Shown: piece after piece, positions 18,350-27,170 of the stretch
Position numbering within the stretch: the first letter of the stretch is position 1
Layout: the number at the start of each line of letters is the position of its first letter
Origin: Alteromonas_F sp964429915
GTDB taxonomy: Bacteria; Pseudomonadota; Gammaproteobacteria; Enterobacterales; Alteromonadaceae
Assembly: GCA_964429915.1 (NCBI GenBank)
Contig: CAYSDZ010000012.1
Span: forward strand, 27,076 to 91,075
DNA length: 64,000 nt
Direction: 5' to 3'
Made by a program: the position numbers and the translations under genes
The notes under the pieces: model-generated
The model's database searches: none
What the model was told of the DNA's origin: nothing
The model's input: the letters and a program-made list of their open reading frames with translations, nothing else

Positions 18350-20556
18350 GCTAACACCCCACTGCCAGAAAGGTGTTGCTCAATAAGCTGCTCAATACTT
18401 ACCTGACGCTGTTTTTGTTGTTCGATAACCGTATCCAAAGCATCTTTGGAAATAAAATCATTCTCAAGTAAATACTCTCCAAACAGCTTACCGCTGCTGA
18501 AATCAAAATCTAATATAATTTGATTAAACACAGGTAGTTCTATCAAACCAGCTTGCTGAACAGCATCACCAAACTGCATTTGAAGACTGAAATAATGATC
18601 TTGCAACTTCTCAGCAACGGATCGAGTGATCTGCCGCTTATTTACTGCAGCATCAAGCGCAGTAGCAGGGTTACAATCTACGTGTTGATAGTGATAACGA
18701 ATACCGAGGGTAACTGCACCAGTTTGACATAGAGACCAAGTAACTTTTTTACTTATGCGTCGTGAAAGCGAAGCAAGAGCAACAGGAGACAGTCTGTTTT
18801 CTGAAACGATTTCTAATGTATTATTACTGAGCCCTAGCGGTAACACCCTATACTTTAACGCCAAGTTCTCGTCCAATAAGTTAACGAGAGAAGAGTCGAT
18901 AGAGAATGGGTTAATCTTCGCATAACTAACATTAGCTTGCTCAGCCAAGGCCACTCCAACCTGGTCAGCAGAAGCAAAATGCAAACGCTGTAACGTTTGT
19001 CCTAAACGCTCAAAGGATTGTCTATTCTCCAGTGCTTGTTCAAGCTGTTTTTCCGTAATAGCATTTTTGTCTAATAAGATATTTCCAAGCGAACGTCCCG
19101 TCATTCTATTGCTAATGGTAGGATATTCATGTTGTGTCTTATCCCAAGCAACGCGTTTAGGATTTCCTCCCTGTTCAATTACTTGTCGTATGGCCCGGAT
19201 ATTGGCTAAAAAATTAATCAAATTTCCCCAGAACAATCGAAATGGGCTTAAAAGGGCTTGGAAGATTCCATAGTATCGTCTAACGAGGATCATTCTTTGT
19301 ATAACACGGTTTATGAAAAACAACAGGTTTGCCTGAAGCAAAAAAACGCTCAATGGATCATCAGAAAATAAAGATAAATATCTATAACTATTAGGCATTA
19401 GGAGATCATAAGCCCATATAACTAAAACATTAAACAGTATTAGTGTCGAAAAAAAACTAACAAAATGAGCAATGACGCCTTTGCGATCTCTCCATAAAAA
19501 ATAATTAAGCTTCCAATCTTTTGACCACCTATGAACTTGAAAACCTTGAAATACAATACCAATAATCCATCGGCTTTTTTGCCTTACCGCCGTCGACACC
19601 GTAGAAGGGAAATACTCTCTTACGCAGACAACGTTGCCGCCCGATAAACTCCTACTTTTTGACTTTTCAGCAAAGGAAGCGTACTTACTATCTGATACTG
19701 AAAAGTGCGCAAAAATTTCCTCCATTCCCCACTCTTTCATGCGGAAACTTATATCATAATCTTCCGTTAATGATTGGACGTCAAAGGGTAAACCTTCACC
19801 TTCAGCAGTAAGCTTTATTATGGCACGTCGACTAAAACACGTTCCTACGCCTGCGCTCGGCACTTGTCCCACCATCGATTCCCTCACAACAATATCCTTT
19901 CCGTGCATTTCCGAAAATTCGTCTAAGTAATGGCCGGCAGTGAAGTTCAAAGGACTTTTTGAAAAAGGGTAAACTGGCAGTTGAATAAGGTCTTTTCGTT
20001 CGAGTAGGTGATTAAACAGTCGTAATTCCATTGCGGAAACGACATCTTCCGCATCGTGCAGTATAAAACCTGAAAACTTAACTTTAGTCGTCTTTTCAAA
20101 TTCTAAAATAGAGGCGATAACATTATTTAGACAATCAGCTTTACTGGTTGGCCCCGGTCTCGCGCAAACCACTTTGTGCACGTTGGGAAACCTCTGACAG
20201 ACAGAATCGACGTCTTGCTGAGTGCCGGGATCATTTGGGTAAGTGCCTACAAAAATCTGATAATTTTCATAGTCGAGTTCTGAGGCGGCAAGCTCAGCCA
20301 TCTTACCGACAACGCCGACTTCTTGCCAAGCAGGAACCATGATTGCAAGTGGCTTCTCCTTTTGGCTAAACAAGGCATTTTCGTCAAAAACGCCGCGCTT
20401 CCTGTAAACAGTTATCGCTCGCCACGCTCGTCGAGTCCAATAATAAAGGTCGATAAACAAATCGTCTATCGCAAAAACCACCATCACACACATTAAACAT
20501 AAAGCAACGTATCTAAGTCCATATAGATAATGGACAAAAACTTCAGTCAAACTCAT
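18346..20556 (-). CDS. nfrB: NfrB-like inner-membrane glycosyltransferase with c-di-GMP-binding MshEN domains
   Basis: 736 residues. N-terminal membrane helices are followed by a GT2 glycosyltransferase domain: HDAEDVVS (metal-binding DxD-like), SLTEDYDISFRM (catalytic TED), and RQKSRWIIGI (QxxRW). More membrane helices lie at about 345-430. The C-terminal third has the paired MshEN motifs, SLGNILLDKNAITEKQLEQ and RLGQTLQRLHFASADQVG near residues 485-535, and a second, more diverged pair near 680-730 (QFGDAVQQAGLIELP, KLFGEYLLENDFISK). MshEN binds c-di-GMP, which activates E. coli NfrB. The start is preceded by AAAGGAT. It lies 36 bases after the PEP-CTERM-like gene and overlaps nfrA by 4 bases. 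Confidence 0.85.
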   Translation of the reverse strand: MSLTEVFVHYLYGLRYVALCLMCVMVVFAIDDLFIDLYYWTRRAWRAITVYRKRGVFDENALFSQKEKPLAIMVPAWQEVGVVGKMAELAASELDYENYQIFVGTYPNDPGTQQDVDSVCQRFPNVHKVVCARPGPTSKADCLNNVIASILEFEKTTKVKFSGFILHDAEDVVSAMELRLFNHLLERKDLIQLPVYPFSKSPLNFTAGHYLDEFSEMHGKDIVVRESMVGQVPSAGVGTCFSRRAIIKLTAEGEGLPFDVQSLTEDYDISFRMKEWGMEEIFAHFSVSDSKYASFAEKSKSRSLSGGNVVCVREYFPSTVSTAVRQKSRWIIGIVFQGFQVHRWSKDWKLNYFLWRDRKGVIAHFVSFFSTLILFNVLVIWAYDLLMPNSYRYLSLFSDDPLSVFLLQANLLFFINRVIQRMILVRRYYGIFQALLSPFRLFWGNLINFLANIRAIRQVIEQGGNPKRVAWDKTQHEYPTISNRMTGRSLGNILLDKNAITEKQLEQALENRQSFERLGQTLQRLHFASADQVGVALAEQANVSYAKINPFSIDSSLVNLLDENLALKYRVLPLGLSNNTLEIVSENRLSPVALASLSRRISKKVTWSLCQTGAVTLGIRYHYQHVDCNPATALDAAVNKRQITRSVAEKLQDHYFSLQMQFGDAVQQAGLIELPVFNQIILDFDFSSGKLFGEYLLENDFISKDALDTVIEQQKQRQVSIEQLIEQHLSGSGVLA

Positions 20557-20592
20557 TGATATCCTTTAAGAGCAACTACTGCTGAGAGTGCG

Positions 20593-21351
20593 TTAAGAAT
20601 ACCGTGATTTGCGTTTAAAACAAAGCCATACAAAACAAGAGGCGAAGAAAATTCCCAAGCCTGTAGGCGCATTGACACTATCTGATATGCTCGATAACCC
20701 AATATCCCTCACAAGAAGAGGAGCGACATTAAGAGGATTACCGTTTGCATAGCTCAGACTAAATGCGTCAAATGCAGTAAACTCAGGTGCATTTTCATCT
20801 GGGAAATACCCTGAATTGCACAGCACTGAAAACCCTGCACATGTAACAAGGGGGCTATCAGCAAAATCAGCGATCCAAGAGTAAGTGAATGGGTTATCAA
20901 ACAAACCTGCAAAGGGGTTGAGTGTACCCAATTGCCAGTAGGTATATCCTTCACTGTCATAACCGTCTTGCTCAGTAAATCCAGGCCCTAAGCCGTTAAG
21001 TTGGAAAAAGAGGTTCGAACCTGCGTTTTGAGCTTCAGACCAACCGTTAGAATTTGGATCAGAATCAAACCAATCTACATAAGCATCAAATTCTGTTAGC
21101 GTAGCAAATCGCCAACCATTTTGATTTGATCCTACAAAATTAATGAAATCCGACCGTGATTGTTGTTCTGATGATGGACTACCCAAAGTATCAGCCCAAT
21201 CGAGACGAAGAACATCAAGCCCTAAATCGAAATTAGTCCAAAAATTTGAACCATCTACTTGCTGGAAATTGCGGGTGTCTACGAACGAGGCATTGGCACC
21301 AAAAGACGCGCAAAAAAATATAATAGCTAATAAAAGGCTTCTACTACGCAT
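20593..21351 (-). CDS. Exported protein with PEP-CTERM-like sorting tail, first gene of the Nfr operon
   Basis: 252 residues. The signal peptide is at 1-21 (ends GANASF). The body has NGWRFATLTEFDAYVDWF, resembling the GWRxAT motif common in PEP-CTERM exoproteins. The C-terminus is SVNAPTGLGIFFASCFVWLCF followed at once by a basic tail: a proline-containing motif, a membrane helix and positive residues, the tripartite PEP-CTERM form with the motif varied to NAP. It has a good ribosome site (GAGGAGC) and ends 36 bases before nfrB. No exosortase is in the window. The link to the glycan exporter is inference from position, though PEP-CTERM proteins are generally associated with exopolysaccharide loci. 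Confidence 0.7.
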   Translation of the reverse strand: MRSRSLLLAIIFFCASFGANASFVDTRNFQQVDGSNFWTNFDLGLDVLRLDWADTLGSPSSEQQSRSDFINFVGSNQNGWRFATLTEFDAYVDWFDSDPNSNGWSEAQNAGSNLFFQLNGLGPGFTEQDGYDSEGYTYWQLGTLNPFAGLFDNPFTYSWIADFADSPLVTCAGFSVLCNSGYFPDENAPEFTAFDAFSLSYANGNPLNVAPLLVRDIGLSSISDSVNAPTGLGIFFASCFVWLCFKRKSRYS

Positions 21352-21470
21352 TAAAAAGCTCCTCTATAAAGTGATTTTTTAGTTTAACAAGAAAGCAACA
21401 AAACGCAAAATGTTTGTTTCCTAGAAAACTTTGTTTGCTCGCTAAGGTGCTAGTCTATACTTTATAGTTC

Positions 21471-22172
21471 TTATACTTTATAAATTTGCTCAGACCGATT
21501 AAATAGCACCCAAGAAGTAAGGATAAATTTATCGTTAGAAATAGGCGCACAACCTCTGTGCGTGTGCGTAAAATAAGCTGGCGCAATAACCATTCGACCT
21601 ACTTTCGGTTTTATTGATACGTTTTGATAAAAGAAATCAGTTGTTCCACCTTCATCTACATCATTCAAATAGAACATCCATAACAAAACTCGATGCAGGG
21701 CTTCGTTGTGTTGGCCTTGCGGATACACTTCGCTATGCCAATAGGGGTAGCCGCCCACACCCTGTTGATAATGCTGTGCATTCACGGCCCCTGTTCTAAA
21801 AAGATAACTGACCAAGTGAGGTAAATTGGGTACACCAACTTCTTCAAAATTATCTTGTGTGAGTTTAACCGTTTGCCCCGTTTTTGGGTGTTTTACTGAA
21901 AGCGCGATGGGACCAATTAAAGCAAAGAGGTATCGTTTTAAGTAATGCTGTAGGTTCTGACTTACGTAAGCCAATACCCGTTTAAAATGCAAAGCAAACT
22001 CGGGAGCTTGACTGAAAAGCACATCGGTGCTGTTTTTCTTTTCGAGATCTACACCACCGCTAGTCGTCCCTTGTATTTTGTGTTTGCTTTGTGAAAAAAT
22101 CCGGATAATGTCTTCGCAAAAATCGCTAGGTAATACATCATCTTGAACATAAATAAAGGTGTTTTCATCCAT
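21471..22172 (-). CDS. 2OG-Fe(II) oxygenase family protein
   Basis: About 233 residues, cytosolic, with the double-stranded beta-helix marks of an iron/2-oxoglutarate oxygenase. The putative iron ligands are His and Glu in YWHSEVYP and the distal His in YFTHTHRGCAP, and a basic residue follows in NDKFILTSWVLF for 2-oxoglutarate. It resembles prolyl-hydroxylase-like proteins but the substrate is unknown. The ATG at 22172 (MDENTF) is preferred over a GTG nine bases upstream that overlaps the rmuC stop. It is closely packed behind rmuC. HxE rather than HxD at the iron site is a variant seen in some relatives. Confidence 0.75.
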   Translation of the reverse strand: MDENTFIYVQDDVLPSDFCEDIIRIFSQSKHKIQGTTSGGVDLEKKNSTDVLFSQAPEFALHFKRVLAYVSQNLQHYLKRYLFALIGPIALSVKHPKTGQTVKLTQDNFEEVGVPNLPHLVSYLFRTGAVNAQHYQQGVGGYPYWHSEVYPQGQHNEALHRVLLWMFYLNDVDEGGTTDFFYQNVSIKPKVGRMVIAPAYFTHTHRGCAPISNDKFILTSWVLFNRSEQIYKV

Positions 22173-22173
22173 A

Positions 22174-23538
22174 TTATTCACTTTGATCTTCGAGCGATGC
22201 GGAGGTCTTAGCTAACTTTTTACTAGGCTGAACACCCAGCTCTCTGAACTGCTCAACTTGACGAATAAGATTACCCCGACCATTTGATAATTTATTCATC
22301 GCGGCATCAAAATGCTTTTGCGAGCCCTCTAGCGCCTTGCCTACTTTATCCATATCCAATACAAAGTTGGTAAATTTGTCATATAGCTTTGCAGCGTGAT
22401 CAGCAATTTTTTGTGCATTCTGATTCTGATATTCATATTGCCAAATATTATTTATCGTACGCAGTGCAACTAAAAGATTGGTAGGACTGACTATCATAAT
22501 ATTTAAACTCAGCGCGTAATTAACCAGTTCAGGCTCTTCATCAATCGCTAACATAAACGCCGGTTCCACGGGTACAAACATCAACACATAGTCTAAGGTC
22601 CGCAAATCAGGGAGAGCCTGATAGTCTTTTTTGCTTAAACCCTTTATGTGATTTTTTAACGAAGCGATATGCTCTTTTAAGTATTGTTGTTTAACCAATT
22701 CGTCTTCACTGTGAAAATACCGCTCGTAGGAAGACAGACTGACTTTAGAATCGATCACGACATCTTTTTCATTGGGCAAATGTACAATCACATCAGGTTG
22801 CTGCTGTTTTCCTTCATGACTTTTCAACGAGACTTGCGTATCAAACTCGTGCCCTTCGCGTAAACCAGATTCTTTTAAAATACGCTCTAAAACAACTTCC
22901 CCCCAATTGCCCTGTTGTTTATTGTCGCCTTTTAAGGCTTTAGTTAATGCATTCGCCTCTTCGGTAATTTTTTGATTCAAGGCTTTTAAACTAAGAATTT
23001 CAGTTTTTAAGCTTGCTCTTTCCTGCCCTTCTCTTACGTGTTGGTCGTTGATTTGTCGCTTGAAGCTATCGATTTGTTCTTTAAGGGGCGTCAATAAATG
23101 ATTAATACCTTGTGAATTAAGTTGAGTAAATGACTCACTTTTTTTCTCAAATATTTTATTGGCTAAGTTTTCAAATTGTTCACTTAAGCGCTTTTCGGCT
23201 TGGGTGAGCATATCGAACTTCTCTTTTTGTGCGATATCCTTTTCATTATATGCTGATTCCTTTGCTTTTAATTGCGCAAACAAATTAGCGTGATTATGTT
23301 GTAGAGTTTTATAGTCGCTTTGTAACGCGCTTAACTGAGCGAGCCGCTCCTCTCCCAACGCTGCCGCTTTGCTCAAGCTGAGTATCGAATCATTAAGCCC
23401 TTGTAGCTGCTCACTAAGTTGTGTATTTACATTACTGAGTTCACTGTTTTTTGAACGGAAAACTAAGCCTGTAATACAGGCTCCTAGAAGGAGCCCACTC
23501 ACAGCAGAGAGAATAAGATAAAGTAAAGCTTGAGGCAT
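22174..23538 (-). CDS. rmuC: DNA recombination protein RmuC
   Basis: About 454 residues with an N-terminal membrane anchor (MPQALLYLILSAVSGLLLG), a coiled coil at about 30-190 and a RmuC nuclease-like domain at about 200-420 (GNWGEVVLERILKESGLREG, DVVIDSKVSLSSYERY). RmuC limits recombination at inverted repeats in E. coli; its biochemistry is poorly defined. I chose the ATG at 23538, because the longer frame would overlap the fumarase by 37 bases and delay the membrane segment; the chosen ATG follows AAGGA closely. It lies 5 bases after the fumarase stop. Confidence 0.93.
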   Translation of the reverse strand: MPQALLYLILSAVSGLLLGACITGLVFRSKNSELSNVNTQLSEQLQGLNDSILSLSKAAALGEERLAQLSALQSDYKTLQHNHANLFAQLKAKESAYNEKDIAQKEKFDMLTQAEKRLSEQFENLANKIFEKKSESFTQLNSQGINHLLTPLKEQIDSFKRQINDQHVREGQERASLKTEILSLKALNQKITEEANALTKALKGDNKQQGNWGEVVLERILKESGLREGHEFDTQVSLKSHEGKQQQPDVIVHLPNEKDVVIDSKVSLSSYERYFHSEDELVKQQYLKEHIASLKNHIKGLSKKDYQALPDLRTLDYVLMFVPVEPAFMLAIDEEPELVNYALSLNIMIVSPTNLLVALRTINNIWQYEYQNQNAQKIADHAAKLYDKFTNFVLDMDKVGKALEGSQKHFDAAMNKLSNGRGNLIRQVEQFRELGVQPSKKLAKTSASLEDQSE

Positions 23539-23543
23539 GATCC

Positions 23544-25064
23544 TTATTCGTTTTCCATTTCTGCAATTTTGAGTTTCCACATTGCGGGGCCAATTTCATG
23601 CGCGTTTGAACCTGAACTGTCCACCGCAACGGTTACTGGCATATCTTCCACTTCAAACTCGTAAATCGCTTCCATACCTAAATCTTCAAAAGCCACCACT
23701 CTGGCTTTTTTAATGGCTTTTGATACCAAATAGGCAGCTCCGCCTACGGCCATCAAATAAACCGATTTATGTTTGGCTATCGATTTTACCGTAGCTGGTC
23801 CGCGTTCAGCTTTACCTATCATGCCAAGTAGGCCGGTTTTTTCTAGCATCATATCAGTGAATTTATCCATTCGCGTTGCCGTTGTGGGGCCTGCCGGACC
23901 TACCGCTTCGTCGCCAACGGCATCAACCGGACCAACGTAATAGATAAAACGGTCTGTTAAATCGACGCCATCGGGTAGCCCTTCTCCATTTTCAAACATT
24001 GTTTGTATACGTTTGTGGGCTGCATCACGACCGGTTAGCATTTTTCCAGATAAAAGAATGGTTTCACCCACTTTCCAGTCTTGAATATCAGCTTTTCCTA
24101 GCTCATCCATATTGACTCGTCGTGTATTCTCACCTACTTCCCACGTAATATCAGGCCACTCTTCTAATTTAGGTGCGCGAAGCTCAGCAGGGCCAGAACC
24201 GTCTAAGGTAAAATGAGCGTGACGTGTCGCAGCGCAGTTGGGGATCATAGTGACAGGTTTTGATGCTGCATGAGTGGGAACAGATTTAATTTTCACATCA
24301 ACCACAGTAGTCAGCCCACCTAAGCCTTGAGCTCCAATGCCTAATTTATTAACCGCATGAAATAGATCAACACGTAGTTTTTCATCGCTTGTTTGTGGGC
24401 CGCGCTCAAGCAACTCGTGAATATCGACGGGGTCCATTAAGCTTTCTTTTGCCAATACGGCCGCTTTTTCAGCCGTTCCACCTATACCAAGTCCTAACAT
24501 ACCCGGTGGACACCAACCTGCGCCCATAGTGGGAAGCGTTTTAACTACCCAGTCAACAATGTCATCACTTGGATTGAGCATCACCATTTTCGATTTATTT
24601 TCTGAGCCGCCACCTTTAGCAGCAATCATCACTTCCACTTCATTTCCAGCTACCATATCTATGTGCACAACGGCGGGGGTATTGTCCTTGGTGTTTTTCC
24701 TCGCGCCGGCAGGATCTGCAACAATAGAGGCTCGAAGTGGATTGTCTTTGTTGGTGTAGGCTCGACGTGTCCCTTCGTCGACCATCTGTTGTACTGTCAT
24801 ATCAGTTTTATCCCAAGATACGCCCATTCCAACTTTAACAAAACAAGTAACAATACCCGTATCTTGGCACAGCGGACGTTTGCCCTCTGCTGACATTCTC
24901 GAGTTTATCAAAATTTGTGCCATTGCATCTTTTGCCGCTTGGCTTTGTTCTTTGTGATAGGCTTTTTCCACCGCTTTTACGTAATCAATCGGGTGATAAA
25001 AAGAAATAAATTGCAACGCATCTTCAATACTATCAATAAAATCTTGTTGGCGAATTGTCGACAT
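23544..25064 (-). CDS. fumA: Class I (iron-sulfur) fumarate hydratase
   Basis: Interconverts fumarate and malate in the TCA cycle. 506 residues, in the class I range. The N-terminal alpha part has RPLCQDTGIVTCFVKVGMG, GLGIGGTAEKAAVLAKESL and NCAATRHAHFTLDGSG, supplying the cysteines for the 4Fe-4S cluster. The C-terminal beta domain has DRFIYYVGPVD and TATRMDKFTDMMLEKTGL. It is divergent from pabB with about 84 bases between them and leads a fum-rmuC-oxygenase string. The symbol is for the class; whether FumA or FumB-type cannot be said. Confidence 0.92.
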   Translation of the reverse strand: MSTIRQQDFIDSIEDALQFISFYHPIDYVKAVEKAYHKEQSQAAKDAMAQILINSRMSAEGKRPLCQDTGIVTCFVKVGMGVSWDKTDMTVQQMVDEGTRRAYTNKDNPLRASIVADPAGARKNTKDNTPAVVHIDMVAGNEVEVMIAAKGGGSENKSKMVMLNPSDDIVDWVVKTLPTMGAGWCPPGMLGLGIGGTAEKAAVLAKESLMDPVDIHELLERGPQTSDEKLRVDLFHAVNKLGIGAQGLGGLTTVVDVKIKSVPTHAASKPVTMIPNCAATRHAHFTLDGSGPAELRAPKLEEWPDITWEVGENTRRVNMDELGKADIQDWKVGETILLSGKMLTGRDAAHKRIQTMFENGEGLPDGVDLTDRFIYYVGPVDAVGDEAVGPAGPTTATRMDKFTDMMLEKTGLLGMIGKAERGPATVKSIAKHKSVYLMAVGGAAYLVSKAIKKARVVAFEDLGMEAIYEFEVEDMPVTVAVDSSGSNAHEIGPAMWKLKIAEMENE

Positions 25065-25148
25065 TTTTGCCCCTGTAAACGACTTGATGTGAATCTGGTA
25101 ATTTATCTGCGTATACTATCGCAAGATGCTTGGTTGTAACAGTTGAAC

Positions 25149-26570
25149 ATGCTCAGTCACGATACTCTTTATTTACATGCCTACGAATTACCTAAAGCTG
25201 AACAAAAGCCGCTTTACGAGTCATTCAAAACGCTAGTGAACAGTCAATATGCTTTATTACTGGATTCTTCGGTAGAGTCAGGCGATAAAACGTCTCAGTC
25301 TACGCGTTTTTCCATAATGTTGTGGGCACCTCATACTGTCATTACGAGCGAGCACCACCGCACTATTGTGCAGTCTGTTGCAGATAAGACAAAACGCATC
25401 TCAAGAGAAGACCCTATTGAGCTTGCAGACGAATTCATTGCTCAATTGAAACAACAAATTCAGCCTGTTACTGAAGCACACAGCGATTTTCCGTTTCAAT
25501 GCGGAGTAGCCGGATTGATTGGCTATGACATGGCCCGTTTTTACGGTCAAATAGAGCCTAAAAAGCAAAGCTATCGTTCACCAGACTTAATCATTGGTTT
25601 GTACTGTCAAGCACTGATCCATTGCCACGAAACCGATAGACAGGTTTTATTTTATCTCCATAAAACGGCACAACCTTTGGTTCGTCCACTAAGTCTCATT
25701 CCCAAGAATCATCAGAGTATTGCTAGCTTTTCACTAACATCACCTTGGCATTCAAACCTGTCTGAATCGGATTATCTCAATGCAATTACGCGAATTCACA
25801 GCTATTTAACCGAGGGCGATTGCTACCAATGTAATTTTTCACAGCGCTTTGAAGCGTCTTATTCAGGGTCCCCCTACTCGGCTTACTTATCTCTTAGACA
25901 AACCAATAAAGCGCCTTTTTCCGCTTATATGGTCACTCATCAAGGCGCAGTTCTGAGTGTGTCGCCTGAGCGATTTTTATCTGTCAATAATAAGCATGTA
26001 GAAACAAAGCCGATAAAAGGTACCCGCCCGCGCTCTGACGACCCACAAAAAGATCGTGACTCAGCGAATGCCTTATTAAATTCAGAAAAAGATCGCGCAG
26101 AAAATTTAATGATTGTCGATTTATTGAGAAACGACCTCAGCAAACATTGCCTTGCCGATTCTGTCAAGGTGCCACATTTATTTGCATTGGAAAGCTATAC
26201 GGCTGTTCATCATATGGTGAGTACCGTTACGGGCACATTGAATAACACAAGCTCGCCATTACAGCTGCTAAAAGATGCTTTTCCTGGCGGCTCTATAACA
26301 GGAGCTCCTAAAATAAGAGCAATGGAAATTATTGATGAATTAGAACCACACAGCCGCAATATCTATTGTGGAAGTATTTTTTATAATGGTTGGCGCGATG
26401 ATCTCGATTCTAGCATTTGTATTCGAACCATACTCGCTGAACAAGGAACGGTTTATTGCTGTGCTGGAGGCGGTATCGTTATTGACTCGATAGGAACTCA
26501 AGAATATCAAGAAACTTTTGATAAAGTGACCAAAATATTACCCGTTTTAGGGAGCTATGAAGAAAGCTGA
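25149..26570 (+). CDS. pabB: Aminodeoxychorismate synthase component I
   Basis: Forms 4-amino-4-deoxychorismate from chorismate with ammonia from PabA, the first step to p-aminobenzoate and folate. About 473 residues. The chorismate-binding domain has EGDCYQCNFSQRFEA, the PabB-type PIKGTRPR (TrpE has PIAGT), DLLRNDLSKHC, PGGSITGAPKIRAMEII and the C-terminal CAGGGIVIDS. The ATG at 25149 is preferred over the TTG six bases upstream. It overlaps nudL by 14 bases. Its partner PabC is at 40362-41195; PabA is not in the window. Confidence 0.94.
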   Translation: MLSHDTLYLHAYELPKAEQKPLYESFKTLVNSQYALLLDSSVESGDKTSQSTRFSIMLWAPHTVITSEHHRTIVQSVADKTKRISREDPIELADEFIAQLKQQIQPVTEAHSDFPFQCGVAGLIGYDMARFYGQIEPKKQSYRSPDLIIGLYCQALIHCHETDRQVLFYLHKTAQPLVRPLSLIPKNHQSIASFSLTSPWHSNLSESDYLNAITRIHSYLTEGDCYQCNFSQRFEASYSGSPYSAYLSLRQTNKAPFSAYMVTHQGAVLSVSPERFLSVNNKHVETKPIKGTRPRSDDPQKDRDSANALLNSEKDRAENLMIVDLLRNDLSKHCLADSVKVPHLFALESYTAVHHMVSTVTGTLNNTSSPLQLLKDAFPGGSITGAPKIRAMEIIDELEPHSRNIYCGSIFYNGWRDDLDSSICIRTILAEQGTVYCCAGGGIVIDSIGTQEYQETFDKVTKILPVLGSYEES

Positions 26571-27168
26571 ATTTTTGCGTCGCTTTCATCACGTCAGGAA
26601 CGTCAAGGTTGAAAGCGACTATCCACTGACCACAAAAAGCCAACAAGCTGCGGTGTTGATTCCGATCATTGAACATAAAGAACAGCTGACGGTTTTGCTG
26701 ACTAAACGAGCCAAACACCTTAAACATCACCCTGGTCAAATCAGTTTTCCGGGAGGAAAAGTCGAGCCTAGCGATATTTCTCCAGAACGAACCGCCATAA
26801 GAGAAGCCTATGAAGAAGTAGGCCTAAGGCCCGATAACATTAACGTTATTGGCAAATTCAAGCGATACAGAACCATTAGCCAATATCGTATCACTCCAAT
26901 CGTTGCTTTGGTAAAACCACCAGAGGAGCTTTTCATAGATGCGAATGAGGTTGAATTGGCCTTTGAAGTTCCATTGGACTACCTGTGTCATCCATCCAAT
27001 CAAATTGTTTATTCTGTTAAGCGAAAAGGAATACAACAGAAAGTCTGTTTTATTTCATTTGAAGGTCATTTGATTTGGGGAGTGACTGCTTCTATTATCA
27101 GGAACCTGAGCAATCATCTTTATGATACTCGGGAACATCTACGGCAGCAGCAATTAAAAGAGCAATAA
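26557..27168 (+). CDS. nudL: Nudix hydrolase NudL, CoA pyrophosphatase-like
   Basis: 203 residues with the Nudix box GGKVEPSDISPERTAIREA followed by YEEVGL, and before it LLTKRAKHLKHHPGQISFPG, the CoA-pyrophosphatase (UPF0035) signature. It probably cleaves CoA or oxidised CoA to 4'-phosphopantetheine and adenosine 3',5'-bisphosphate in the cytosol. It starts inside the end of pabB and ends 2 bases before sdaA, so the three form an operon; the same pabB-nudL-sdaA order occurs in other gammaproteobacteria. Confidence 0.92.
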   Translation: MKKAEFLRRFHHVRNVKVESDYPLTTKSQQAAVLIPIIEHKEQLTVLLTKRAKHLKHHPGQISFPGGKVEPSDISPERTAIREAYEEVGLRPDNINVIGKFKRYRTISQYRITPIVALVKPPEELFIDANEVELAFEVPLDYLCHPSNQIVYSVKRKGIQQKVCFISFEGHLIWGVTASIIRNLSNHLYDTREHLRQQQLKEQ

Positions 27169-27170
27169 AA

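Noticed and set aside
21456..21482. Direct repeat TATACTTTATA with period 16
   Set aside because: It is AT-rich, partly within the end of the oxygenase gene, and too short to call an operator without conservation.
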